64,000 nucleotides of DNA from Planctomycetota bacterium (lineage in GTDB: Bacteria; Planctomycetota; Planctomycetia; Gemmatales; Gemmataceae): contig JAJXWW010000070.1 of NCBI GenBank assembly GCA_021781415.1, positions 1-64,000 of the forward strand. The letters are read 5' to 3'. Made by a program: the position numbers and the translations under genes. Of this stretch, positions 26,247 to 33,626 are shown one piece after another (within the stretch, counting starts at the first letter, position 1; each line of letters starts with the position of its first letter). The notes beneath the pieces were generated by a model. That model made no database searches, was not told the origin of the DNA, and saw nothing but the letters and a program-made list of their open reading frames with translations.

Positions 26247-27106
26247 CGCTAAGGGCATACGACTTTCGCAAGCCGGATCGCTTGGCGGCAACGCTGGAAC
26301 AGCGTTTGACGGCCTGGATGCGCGTGGCCAGTAAGTTGGCGGCGGAGAAAGCCGCCAAAGAACTGCCATTCCGCATCGAGATGACGTTGAGCGGTGTCGA
26401 GAATGCCTCGCCCATTGAGGTACTCTCGGCGCTTCCCAACCCGGTGATCGGCTATCGAGTCTCCATCGGCGACGCTCCCGCCGACATGCTGTTCGTCTGG
26501 ACGCGACCGCTGGCTTTAACTCTCGTCAACGCCGCCATGGGCGAGACGCCGACGGAGCTTCCCGAAGACCGCGAGCTAACGGAAGTCGAGTTGTCGCTGT
26601 GCGAGTATCTCATGCAGAGCCTCTGCGCCGCCGTCTTGCATGAGACGTGGACCGCCGGAGAACCGCTGGCGTTGACCGTGCGCGAGCGCGAACCGTCGCC
26701 GCGCTGGACGCGCCTGTTCGTGAAAGCGGAGCAGGTATTGCAATGCACGTTTGTCTTGCGCGGGCCGTTCGGCGAACAAGAATGGTATTGGCTCGCTCCG
26801 TACCAGACCCTTTTCGAGCGCCTGACGCGGGCCGAGATCGTGGAGCCGTCGCTGAGGCCGCAAGAAGCCGCGCGCAAGCTGGAAGGGGTGGTGCGCGAAC
26901 TGCCCGTCGAAGTGAGCGTAGACCTCGGCACGATTGAACTCTCCCTCGCTCAGCTGGCGGCATTGACGGCGGGCGATTTACTGATTCTCAAGCAGCGCGT
27001 CGGCGATCCGCTGACGGTTCGGGTCGATAGCCGACTGAAGTTTCGCGGTTGGCCGGGCCGAGTGGGCGCTCGGCAATCGCTGCAAATCGAGTCCCTTCGG
27101 GAGTGA
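26243..27106 (+). CDS. fliM: Flagellar motor switch protein FliM (short N-terminus)
   Basis: A 287-residue protein: the conserved RAYDFRKPDRLAATLEQRLT appears at residues 4-23, then a middle domain, and a C-terminal SPOA domain (PVEVSVDLGTIELSLAQLAA). FliM usually has 30-40 residues before DFRRPDR, including the LSQxEIDALL CheY-binding helix; here only 6 residues precede it. The start overlaps the fliL stop and no in-frame upstream codons exist, so the truncation is real. It forms the C-ring with FliG and FliN. Confidence 0.85.
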   Translation: MTLRAYDFRKPDRLAATLEQRLTAWMRVASKLAAEKAAKELPFRIEMTLSGVENASPIEVLSALPNPVIGYRVSIGDAPADMLFVWTRPLALTLVNAAMGETPTELPEDRELTEVELSLCEYLMQSLCAAVLHETWTAGEPLALTVREREPSPRWTRLFVKAEQVLQCTFVLRGPFGEQEWYWLAPYQTLFERLTRAEIVEPSLRPQEAARKLEGVVRELPVEVSVDLGTIELSLAQLAALTAGDLLILKQRVGDPLTVRVDSRLKFRGWPGRVGARQSLQIESLRE

Positions 27107-27113
27107 GCAAAGC

Positions 27114-27518
27114 ATGGCCGTCGAAAGCGAATCTCTCGCCCCAGAAAGCGTCGTCCATCCTTCCGCCGCGCTCAAGGGGGGTGAACACGCGGTTCGTTCG
27201 CCCCGTCCCGACGTGGTGGCGCGCGTGGCCGACTTTGCCGAGCTAAGCGCGCCGGCGACTCCGGGCACTCCCGCGCCGTTGAATCGACTGCTCGATGTCA
27301 CCGTCGTTGTCACCGCCGAACTGGGCCGCGTGACCATGCCCATCAGCGAGGTGCTGAATCTGAATGTTCATTCCGTTTTGGAACTGAATCGCTCCGTCAC
27401 CGAGCCGGTCGATCTCTTGGTTCAAGGCGTGCTGTTGGCGCGCGGCGAAGTGGTCGTGGTCAACGATAGTTTCGCCGTTCGCATTAAAGAAATAGCGGAG
27501 CCGAAGAAGAGAGGATAA
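27114..27518 (+). CDS. fliN: Flagellar motor switch protein FliN
   Basis: A 134-residue protein with a C-terminal SPOA domain (LLDVTVVVTAELGRVTMPIS, then LNLNVHSVLELNRSVTEPVD and the closing VNDSFAVRIKEI) typical of FliN. The first 55 residues are low-complexity. It lies 7 bases after fliM with GGGAG upstream and ends the rightward unit just before the hairpin at 27538-27563. Confidence 0.88.
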   Translation: MAVESESLAPESVVHPSAALKGGEHAVRSPRPDVVARVADFAELSAPATPGTPAPLNRLLDVTVVVTAELGRVTMPISEVLNLNVHSVLELNRSVTEPVDLLVQGVLLARGEVVVVNDSFAVRIKEIAEPKKRG

Positions 27519-27537
27519 GCGGAGGTAAAAATCGACG

Positions 27538-27563
27538 AAGGGAGAGTCGAAAGACTCTCCCTT
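27538..27563. terminator. Bidirectional terminator hairpin after fliN
   Basis: A perfect 11-base stem, AAGGGAGAGTC, tetraloop GAAA, GACTCTCCCTT. It lies 20 bases after the fliN stop and 36 bases after the end of the convergent TIGR03000 gene, so it can serve both strands. AAG/CTT ends give a short T stretch in each direction. Confidence 0.8.
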
Positions 27564-27598
27564 CGTTGCGGAGGATATCCGCGGCGAGTCGTGGACAA

Positions 27599-28222
27599 TT
27601 AGCGGCTGGCGACACGGGTGGCTTCGTCGCCGAAGCTGATGCGTGTCTCATCGCCGGCCTTCACGGCCACTTCCTTGCTGATCTTGACGAGCTTGCCGTC
27701 GCGCATGTATTCGGCTTCGATCGTGTAGTTGTACACGCGGTCGAGGCTGAGGGCGGGCGTGACGAAGACGCGCTGGGTCGAGGTCGAACTGGTGATCTGG
27801 CCGTCCACGGTCAGACGCGCTTCGGCCGGGACGCGGACGATCAACGTCGCCGGAGCGACATTGTCGAGGCCGACCTTGCCTTTGGCCGGAGGAGCGACGA
27901 CCGGAGCCGGAACCACGGTCCCAGTGCAGCTCACGGTGGTGACGGTTCCGGTGCAGCCACAGCAGTTCTTGTGGCCACGATGTTTGCGATGTCCGCCGAA
28001 GCAGCTGCTACCGTGGCAGCTCACACCCGTGCAAGAATAATTGCCGCCGCAGCATCCGTGGGTACGATGCTTGCGATGGCTGCCGCTGCAGCTCGTGCCG
28101 TAGCACCCGCCGGAGCAGCTAACGTGATGACTGCTGCTACCGCCGCAGCATCCGCGGTTGAACAGACCGGCCGGCACTTCGCCGCCCGTCGACAGAGCCG
28201 CCAACAAAACAACACTGTACAT
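27599..28222 (-). CDS. TIGR03000-type Cys-rich protein, paralogue
   Basis: A 207-residue protein with a short hydrophobic start (MYSVVLLAALSTGGEVPAG), a Cys/Gly/His-rich region of about 80 residues with CCGG, SCSG and GGHRKHR repeats, and a C-terminal TIGR03000 domain (ATLIVRVPAEARLTVDGQ, TSSTSTQRVFVTP, ending VKAGDETRISF). It parallels the gene at 2555-3121. GGGAG lies 10 bases before ATG 28222. The signal-like start is shorter than usual, so secretion is likely but less clear than for the paralogue. Confidence 0.8.
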   Translation of the reverse strand: MYSVVLLAALSTGGEVPAGLFNRGCCGGSSSHHVSCSGGCYGTSCSGSHRKHRTHGCCGGNYSCTGVSCHGSSCFGGHRKHRGHKNCCGCTGTVTTVSCTGTVVPAPVVAPPAKGKVGLDNVAPATLIVRVPAEARLTVDGQITSSTSTQRVFVTPALSLDRVYNYTIEAEYMRDGKLVKISKEVAVKAGDETRISFGDEATRVASR

Positions 28223-28698
28223 CGTTCAATGTCTCCCAGTACTGAAAGGGGAACCTAGGTAAACGAAAAGCCCTCCAAGGGCTTGAAACCCGCGAGCCAA
28301 ATCATCCAAAACGCATCTCCTCGTTCCCTCGGAAGCGCTCTCTCCCAACTCTGGTAATTAGGAGAAGATGCGTAAGACTGTTAATATAGTAATTCTGGCA
28401 GGGTTAGGCGTCAATCTCCAGAAATGCCGAGTGGAGAAGAGCGAGCGATTCCGCGTTCGATTGCGCGGGCTGTAGCGCATTTGTAGCGTGCGACGGCTTT
28501 GCATGTGTGGAGAGCGAGGCGATTGCCCTTCTTGCGCCTTTTGCCTTGTCTTCCCAAATACCGAAGTCGAAAGAATAGGGTTCAGCTTCGCGCGGCGGGA
28601 TGCTACCATAACAGAGACCGAGCGCTTCCCTCGGAGATCGCGGACAATGGCTCCGCGAGGCGCTTACCGCGTTCGGTACTTGGCAGCGGGGCGTCGGC
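28223..28698. other. 476-base gap with leader hairpin and promoter
   Basis: For the leftward TIGR03000 gene it holds a leader hairpin (AAGCCCT, loop CCA, AGGGCTT at 28268-28284) and a sigma70-like promoter (see next entry). The rest, up to the unknown gene at 28699, has overlapping frames on both strands but none with a ribosome binding site or motif. Confidence 0.5.
28386..28414 (-). promoter_or_regulatory. Candidate promoter of TIGR03000 paralogue
   Basis: Minus strand: TTGACG (28414-28409), 17-base spacer, TACTAT (28391-28386). The leader would be about 160 bases. It has the same -35/17/-10 plan as the promoter of the other TIGR03000 gene at 2414-2442. Confidence 0.55.
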
Positions 28699-29073
28699 AT
28701 GGAAAGTCTACGCGAATTGCTGGAAGCCGTTCGAGATCGCGCGGCCGTTCGCAAACGGTTTCGCGGCTTGCTGCACATCTTGGTGGGAAGGCGAATTGCG
28801 CGCTCCGATGGCACGCTCGTATCGTCCGGCATGAGCTGGCGCGATTTGGCGGCGTTGCTCAAAAAGATGCGTTGGGACCGCGACGCGGTGAGTCAATGGG
28901 GTATCGATCCCGCCGAACTTCCACCGCGCGACCGCGAGCGCTTTTGGTATGCGGCCATCGCTCGCGCCGCCCTCGACTCGCCGCAAGCCGTCGCCGAGGC
29001 CGAGCAGCTGATACCGATTCTCGAACCACTCGGCTACTCCGTCGGCCCCGCCCCGCGATCGACCGAATCCTGA
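28699..29073 (+). CDS. Unknown small helical protein
   Basis: A 124-residue protein (MESLRELLEAVRDRAAVRKR onward) with no signal or membrane segment, mostly helical and charged, with a SGMSWRDLAALLKKMRWDRD stretch. No family is recognised. A GGGGCG site is 6 bases before the ATG. It ends 12 bases before the 671-residue gene and is probably co-transcribed with it. Confidence 0.6.
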   Translation: MESLRELLEAVRDRAAVRKRFRGLLHILVGRRIARSDGTLVSSGMSWRDLAALLKKMRWDRDAVSQWGIDPAELPPRDRERFWYAAIARAALDSPQAVAEAEQLIPILEPLGYSVGPAPRSTES

Positions 29074-29085
29074 GTCTGGGAGCAA

Positions 29086-31101
29086 ATGGTCATGATGCGA
29101 TTTCGACTGCCGCGGTCGAGCGCCCCCTCTCCATTCATCTCGTATGGTGTACAAGCGGTGGTGGCCGAGACGTTTCGACCGGCGCACTTCTTCTTAGGCT
29201 CGCAGCTCGATCTCGAATGGGAACACGTCGAAGCCGAAGAACTGGTTTGGGAAATCTTTCGCGGCCAACTGCTCGATCCGGCCCACACGCGCCAACGCCG
29301 CACGTTCGAGTCGTGGAAAGTATACGCGCAAACTCCGGAGGGAGAACGATCCGGCGAACCGCTGTTGGCGCTGTATCTCGATAGCGGGGCCAACGAACTG
29401 CACGTCGTTCGATCCCTCGATAGCTATGCCTGGGAAGGCTACGACTCCGGCGGCAATGTCTATCGGAGCCGGGAAACCCGCAAGTGGCTGCGCGAGCGCG
29501 TCGGCACGATCGCCCTCGACGCCTTCGGATCGACGGCGGAGTTAATCGACGAGCTGGCGTGTCAGCTATTTCTGGCGGTGGTCGGCACGAGCCGGCTGCC
29601 GTTGTCCTCCCTCGAAACGCCGTTGCCCGCTTTCTCGTTCGGTCATCTGTTCTACTGCTATCGTCCGGATGCTCCGCCGGAGGCCCGGCCCGCGCGCGAC
29701 TGGCGCGCCTTCGTGGCCGACATGCTCATTCCCGGACTCCATCCGCGCGAAGAGGCTCATTGGTTCGAGACGTTCCTTCACGCCGTGCCGGTGGAAGAGA
29801 TGCGCGAGGCGTCCGCGATCTTCGTTCGCCGATGGACCGAGTGCGCCCGAACGCGCGCCGAATTGCCCGCGCTGCTGCGTTTGCTGTTCAACGAAGTCTC
29901 GCTCTCGCCGTATACCGATCTCGTCGACAAGACGTTGGCGTTTCTCCGCGCCGCCGTGGAAGAATCTCTATTAACCATCGAAAATATCGTCGATTTCTTG
30001 AGCTTCCTACTGCGGCACATCGGCAGACATCTGACCGCCTACGATCTCGTGATCTTCCACCATCGCGGCGCGAACTATCCCGATGTCCTTCTGCTCGATG
30101 CCGTCCTCGTTGAATACCGAAAGCTCTTACGGCGGCGGCCCGGCGTTTACCTCGACGGCGAGGGGGACGATGCAGGGGTACGGCGGACGAAGCGGATTCG
30201 TCGCCGCGCGCTGCGCCAGGGCTGGCTGCTGCGCCGGCGCTACGAAGGACATGCCGTTCCGGACTTGCCGACTTCGCCTGGGGAAAATCGCCGCGTCTTG
30301 CCGTCGAGCCATCCGCGCGTGTCGGCGGAACAGATCGAACAGCCGGCGCGACGCTCCCGTTTCTTGTACGAAGGCGATCGCTTGGTCCTGCTCGACGACT
30401 CGGAACGCGAGGCGCTGCGACAAAGTTTCGTCGATTTGGATTGCGACGAGGAATGGCGCGAAATGGGGCTGGGCCTATTCCTCGACCGCCCGTTCGGCGT
30501 CGGTAAGCGCGTCGGCGAGCCGGATGCGACGCTGTTGCTCTCCGCCGAGGCGTTCAGTCCTTCGACGGCGAGGCAACGCCTTCATGCGCTCGCAACCGAA
30601 ATCGACGTGTCCGCTCAGGACGAATTCTTTGTGCGCCTTCTCGCTCGACCTCCCCTTTCCGGAGTACCTCTCGAATCCATCGGCGAAGGGCTGCGACCGG
30701 GGATCGTGTCGCTGCTCGATGCTCGACTCGCCGCCGCCGATTTCGTCTTTCTGCGCAGCACTCCCAGCAGTATCCGAGCGCTGTTCGAGCAATTCGATTT
30801 CACGCCTCTCGCCGCGCTCTACCGTCTCGAAGACGTGCTGAACAGCGAGAGCCTTCTTCTCGCCCGCTCGCCGACGAGCGACGGTCTACGCGTCCACGAT
30901 CGACTCCTTCGCGTTCGGATGGAGCTTGAGGTCGCGGTGGAAAACGGTTTCTCCTGCCGGGGAGGGCGGGAGTTTCCCGTCCTCGGTCTGCGCGTTCTAT
31001 CCGTGGCGGAGACGGCGGCGGATGGGGAGACATTAGCGATACACAATCTGCGCGATAAGCCCGTATCGCTGGCCCCGCGATGGACGCGCGAGTTTCGCTA
31101 G
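29086..31101 (+). CDS. Large unknown protein of a two-gene unit
   Basis: A 671-residue protein without signal or membrane segments. It has a mixed alpha/beta N-terminal part (FFLGSQLDLEWEHVEAEEL), a long helical middle and a basic linker (RRTKRIRRRALRQGWLLRRR near 365-384). The start is ATG 29086 (GGGAG three bases before) or the ATG at 29092. No catalytic motif is recognised; it is likely restricted to planctomycetes. It follows the 124-residue gene and precedes argC by 54 AT-rich bases. Confidence 0.6.
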   Translation: MVMMRFRLPRSSAPSPFISYGVQAVVAETFRPAHFFLGSQLDLEWEHVEAEELVWEIFRGQLLDPAHTRQRRTFESWKVYAQTPEGERSGEPLLALYLDSGANELHVVRSLDSYAWEGYDSGGNVYRSRETRKWLRERVGTIALDAFGSTAELIDELACQLFLAVVGTSRLPLSSLETPLPAFSFGHLFYCYRPDAPPEARPARDWRAFVADMLIPGLHPREEAHWFETFLHAVPVEEMREASAIFVRRWTECARTRAELPALLRLLFNEVSLSPYTDLVDKTLAFLRAAVEESLLTIENIVDFLSFLLRHIGRHLTAYDLVIFHHRGANYPDVLLLDAVLVEYRKLLRRRPGVYLDGEGDDAGVRRTKRIRRRALRQGWLLRRRYEGHAVPDLPTSPGENRRVLPSSHPRVSAEQIEQPARRSRFLYEGDRLVLLDDSEREALRQSFVDLDCDEEWREMGLGLFLDRPFGVGKRVGEPDATLLLSAEAFSPSTARQRLHALATEIDVSAQDEFFVRLLARPPLSGVPLESIGEGLRPGIVSLLDARLAAADFVFLRSTPSSIRALFEQFDFTPLAALYRLEDVLNSESLLLARSPTSDGLRVHDRLLRVRMELEVAVENGFSCRGGREFPVLGLRVLSVAETAADGETLAIHNLRDKPVSLAPRWTREFR

Positions 31102-31155
31102 TTAAAATAATGATGGGCGCAATTTGAGATAAAAACGATTTTTGAGATTTTCAAT

Positions 31156-32172
31156 ATGACAAAAGTAGCCATTCTCGGAGGTTCCGGATACACGGCCCTG
31201 GAACTGATTAAGATTCTCTTGCGCCATCCCGGTGTCGAAATCGTTGCCGTTACCTCGCGTCAGAGGGATACGCCACGTCTCGCCGAGCTGCATCCGAGTT
31301 TGACCGGACGGATCGACCTTCGTTGCGAACCATTCGATCCCGATCGTTTGGCGGCGCGCGGCGTGCAATTCGCGTTCAGCTGTCTGCCGCACGGTGCCAG
31401 CATGAGTGCCGTGCCAGCGCTGCTTCAGCGCGGCATGCGCGCGATCGATCTCAGCGCCGATTACCGTTTGCGCGATCCCAACGTCTATGCGCAGTGGTAC
31501 GGCGAGAGCCATGAAGATTTGGCACATTTGGCCCAGGCGGTGTACGGACTGCCGGAGTTGTATGGCGACGACATCGCCACGGCTCAACTCGTCGCCAATC
31601 CCGGCTGCTATCCGCAGACCGGCATCCTCGGCCTGGCTCCGCTGATTGCCGAGCGAGCCATCGAACTGCGGCACATCGTCATCGACAGCAAGAGCGGCGT
31701 CTCCGGCGCGGGACGGACACCGAAGCTGACCACGCACTTTCCCGAATGCAACGAGAGCGTCAGCGCCTATCAAGTCGGCAAACATCGCCATACGCCGGAG
31801 ATCGAACAAGCCTTGTCGGAGGTGGCGGGTGAAGCCGTCGAGGTGCTGTTCACGCCGCACCTCATCCCGATGAATCGCGGCATCTTTTCGACGATCTACG
31901 CCGTGCCGCGCCGACCGTTGACCGAGCGAGAACTGCTGGAGATGTACCGCGCCTACTATGCCCGCGCGCCGTTCGTCCGCGTGGTCGAACATCTACCGGC
32001 CACCAAAGACTGCTCCGGCACGAATTTCTTTGATGTTACCGTGCGCGTGGTGCGCGAGACGATTGTGGTGCTGGCGTGCGAGGACAACCTGATTCGCGGA
32101 GCGAGCGGCGTGGCGGTGCAGAACTTCAATCGCATGGTTGGCCACGACGAACGGACGGCATTGTTGCCGTGA
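31156..32172 (+). CDS. argC: N-acetyl-gamma-glutamyl-phosphate reductase ArgC
   Basis: A 338-residue enzyme of arginine synthesis that reduces N-acetylglutamyl phosphate with NADPH. The start VAILGGSGYTALELIKILLR is the Rossmann nucleotide-binding motif, NPGCYPQT holds the catalytic Cys (about residue 152), and TPHLIPMNRGIFSTIYA is the substrate-binding block. Length matches the family. No ribosome binding site is obvious; the 54-base gap upstream is AT-rich. The rest of the arginine pathway is not in the window. Confidence 0.93.
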   Translation: MTKVAILGGSGYTALELIKILLRHPGVEIVAVTSRQRDTPRLAELHPSLTGRIDLRCEPFDPDRLAARGVQFAFSCLPHGASMSAVPALLQRGMRAIDLSADYRLRDPNVYAQWYGESHEDLAHLAQAVYGLPELYGDDIATAQLVANPGCYPQTGILGLAPLIAERAIELRHIVIDSKSGVSGAGRTPKLTTHFPECNESVSAYQVGKHRHTPEIEQALSEVAGEAVEVLFTPHLIPMNRGIFSTIYAVPRRPLTERELLEMYRAYYARAPFVRVVEHLPATKDCSGTNFFDVTVRVVRETIVVLACEDNLIRGASGVAVQNFNRMVGHDERTALLP

Positions 32173-32187
32173 TGGGTTTCGTTGGAG

Positions 32188-32260
32188 TGGAGCCGACGGG
32201 GATCGAACCCGTAACCTCAGCATTGCGAACGCTGCGCTCTCCCAGTTGAGCTACGGCCCC
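32188..32260 (-). tRNA. tRNA-Ala (anticodon CGC)
   Basis: The 73-base minus-strand sequence folds as a cloverleaf: acceptor GGGGCCG with CGGCTCC, giving the G3:U70 wobble pair that identifies tRNA-Ala, D stem GCTC/GAGC, anticodon loop TTCGCAA with CGC, and T loop TTCGATC. CCA is not encoded. It lies between argC and the palindromic repeat array. Confidence 0.95.
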
Positions 32261-32330
32261 AAATAGATTGGGTGAAGAGAGATTATAGGAATTTCCTCGT
32301 CTCATCATCAAGGGCGAATTTCCAGTATTG

Positions 32331-32457
32331 GCGAACCGGCAGCGTAAGCTGCCGGGTAAGGCGAACCGGCAGCGTAAGCTGCCGGGTAAGGCGAACCGGC
32401 AGCGTAAGCTGCCGGGTGATGGCACTGCCACCCGGCAGCTTACGCTGCCGGTTCGCC
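32331..32457. repeat. Palindromic repeat array, three direct plus one inverted copy
   Basis: The 30-base unit contains the palindrome CCGGCAGCGTAAGCTGCCGG with flanks GCGAA and GTAAG. Copies start at 32331, 32361 and 32391; an inverted copy occupies 32430-32457 and abuts the stop codon (TAG, 32457-32459) of the TPR gene. The third copy and the inverted copy can form a long stem that could act as terminator or stabiliser for that gene. Confidence 0.8.
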
Positions 32458-33578
32458 TATTTCTCGGTGGCTGCCAGGCGTTGGTAGAGCGTGCCGTCGA
32501 ACGTGGAGGAGAGGAGGCGTTTGCGGCACGCCTCCGCGCGATCCGCGTTGTTGTGCGGCGCTTGGGCGAATAGCTTCGACAGATAGTAGAGCGCCTTGGC
32601 GTGTTCCTCTCGGTCCCGATTGTACAGCATATCGACCTTGCAATACTCCCAGAACGCGCTTTCGCTCTCGTTCTTGGCGCGGCGGTAATCGCCGAGTACG
32701 TTGTGGGCGAGGGCGAGCAAATGTTCGTCCTTACCCGCGCGCACAATCTCCGTCAGTCGCTTGTCGATGCCGTCGAGATTGCCCTTTTGGGCGATGCGCG
32801 ACTGCATCAGAAAGACGTTGACGAAAGCGCGCTGGGGATCGTCGCGAGGCAACGCGGATTCGACTTGAGACAGCTTGCGTTCGGCATCGGCGAACTTGTC
32901 GGCGCGCATCAGGAACCGGGCGGATTGCAGTTGGCTTTGGAGTTTGAGTTCCGGGGCGAGTCCGGCAACGCTGCCGAGCGCGGCGTAGGTTTGGCTTGCG
33001 GCTTCGTTGTCGCCCTTGTCCACTTGCAACGACGCCAACAGTTGCAAGGCCGGTACAATCTCCCAGCCGTCGCCGAAGCTGTTCTTGTATTCGACGAGCG
33101 CGGCAATGGTGGCGTCGCGCTGGCCGACATCGAGGCGCGCTTGCAACGCCTTGATCTGCACGATCCGATATTGAAGGTAGCGATGGATGGGGGCGAGTCC
33201 GCTCAGCTTGGTGCCCCCTTGTTCCATGCGATCGAGCGCTTCGAAGCCGCCGAGAGCCTGGCGCAGTAGGTCCGCCTTTTTATCGGGACGAGTCTCTTCC
33301 AACGCTCGGATAAGCTGATTGTCCGGAGCGCGAAACTGAATTTTACTGACGACCTCGTTGCCGTACTCGACCTGGACGATGCTGGAGGTTGAGATGTCCT
33401 TGACGGCTCCGCCCTTGGTCTTCAACTGAATCCCATTGGGCGATTCGTTCTCGATGGTTCCCGTAACGCTCTGCTGCTTTTTCTGTCCTTGTTCTTGGAA
33501 ATAGACGGTATCCTCCGCCCACAACAGACCGCCTCCCACAAAAGCGGCCAATCCGAGAGTCAAAACAAATCGCTTCAT
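32457..33578 (-). CDS. Secreted TPR-like protein
   Basis: A 373-residue protein with a signal peptide (MKRFVLTLGLAAFVGGGLLWA), a short N-terminal beta domain (KQQSVTGTIENESPNGIQLK, like small RNA-chaperone-type or Sm-like barrels) and helical TPR-like repeats. It is the last gene of a three-gene unit read leftward: zinc-ribbon/TPR (38608), large TPR (36674), this one. Function is unknown; an envelope scaffold is a guess. GGGAG precedes ATG 33578. Confidence 0.75.
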   Translation of the reverse strand: MKRFVLTLGLAAFVGGGLLWAEDTVYFQEQGQKKQQSVTGTIENESPNGIQLKTKGGAVKDISTSSIVQVEYGNEVVSKIQFRAPDNQLIRALEETRPDKKADLLRQALGGFEALDRMEQGGTKLSGLAPIHRYLQYRIVQIKALQARLDVGQRDATIAALVEYKNSFGDGWEIVPALQLLASLQVDKGDNEAASQTYAALGSVAGLAPELKLQSQLQSARFLMRADKFADAERKLSQVESALPRDDPQRAFVNVFLMQSRIAQKGNLDGIDKRLTEIVRAGKDEHLLALAHNVLGDYRRAKNESESAFWEYCKVDMLYNRDREEHAKALYYLSKLFAQAPHNNADRAEACRKRLLSSTFDGTLYQRLAATEK

Positions 33579-33626
33579 GGAGATCGCTCCCTATTCGGTG
33601 AAGACTTGGCGCGAACGGCGCGGCGA

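Noticed and set aside
32331-32420. Evenly spaced 30-base direct repeats looked like a CRISPR array.
   Set aside because: Units are contiguous with no unique spacers and each is itself a palindrome with a fourth inverted copy; no cas genes are near.
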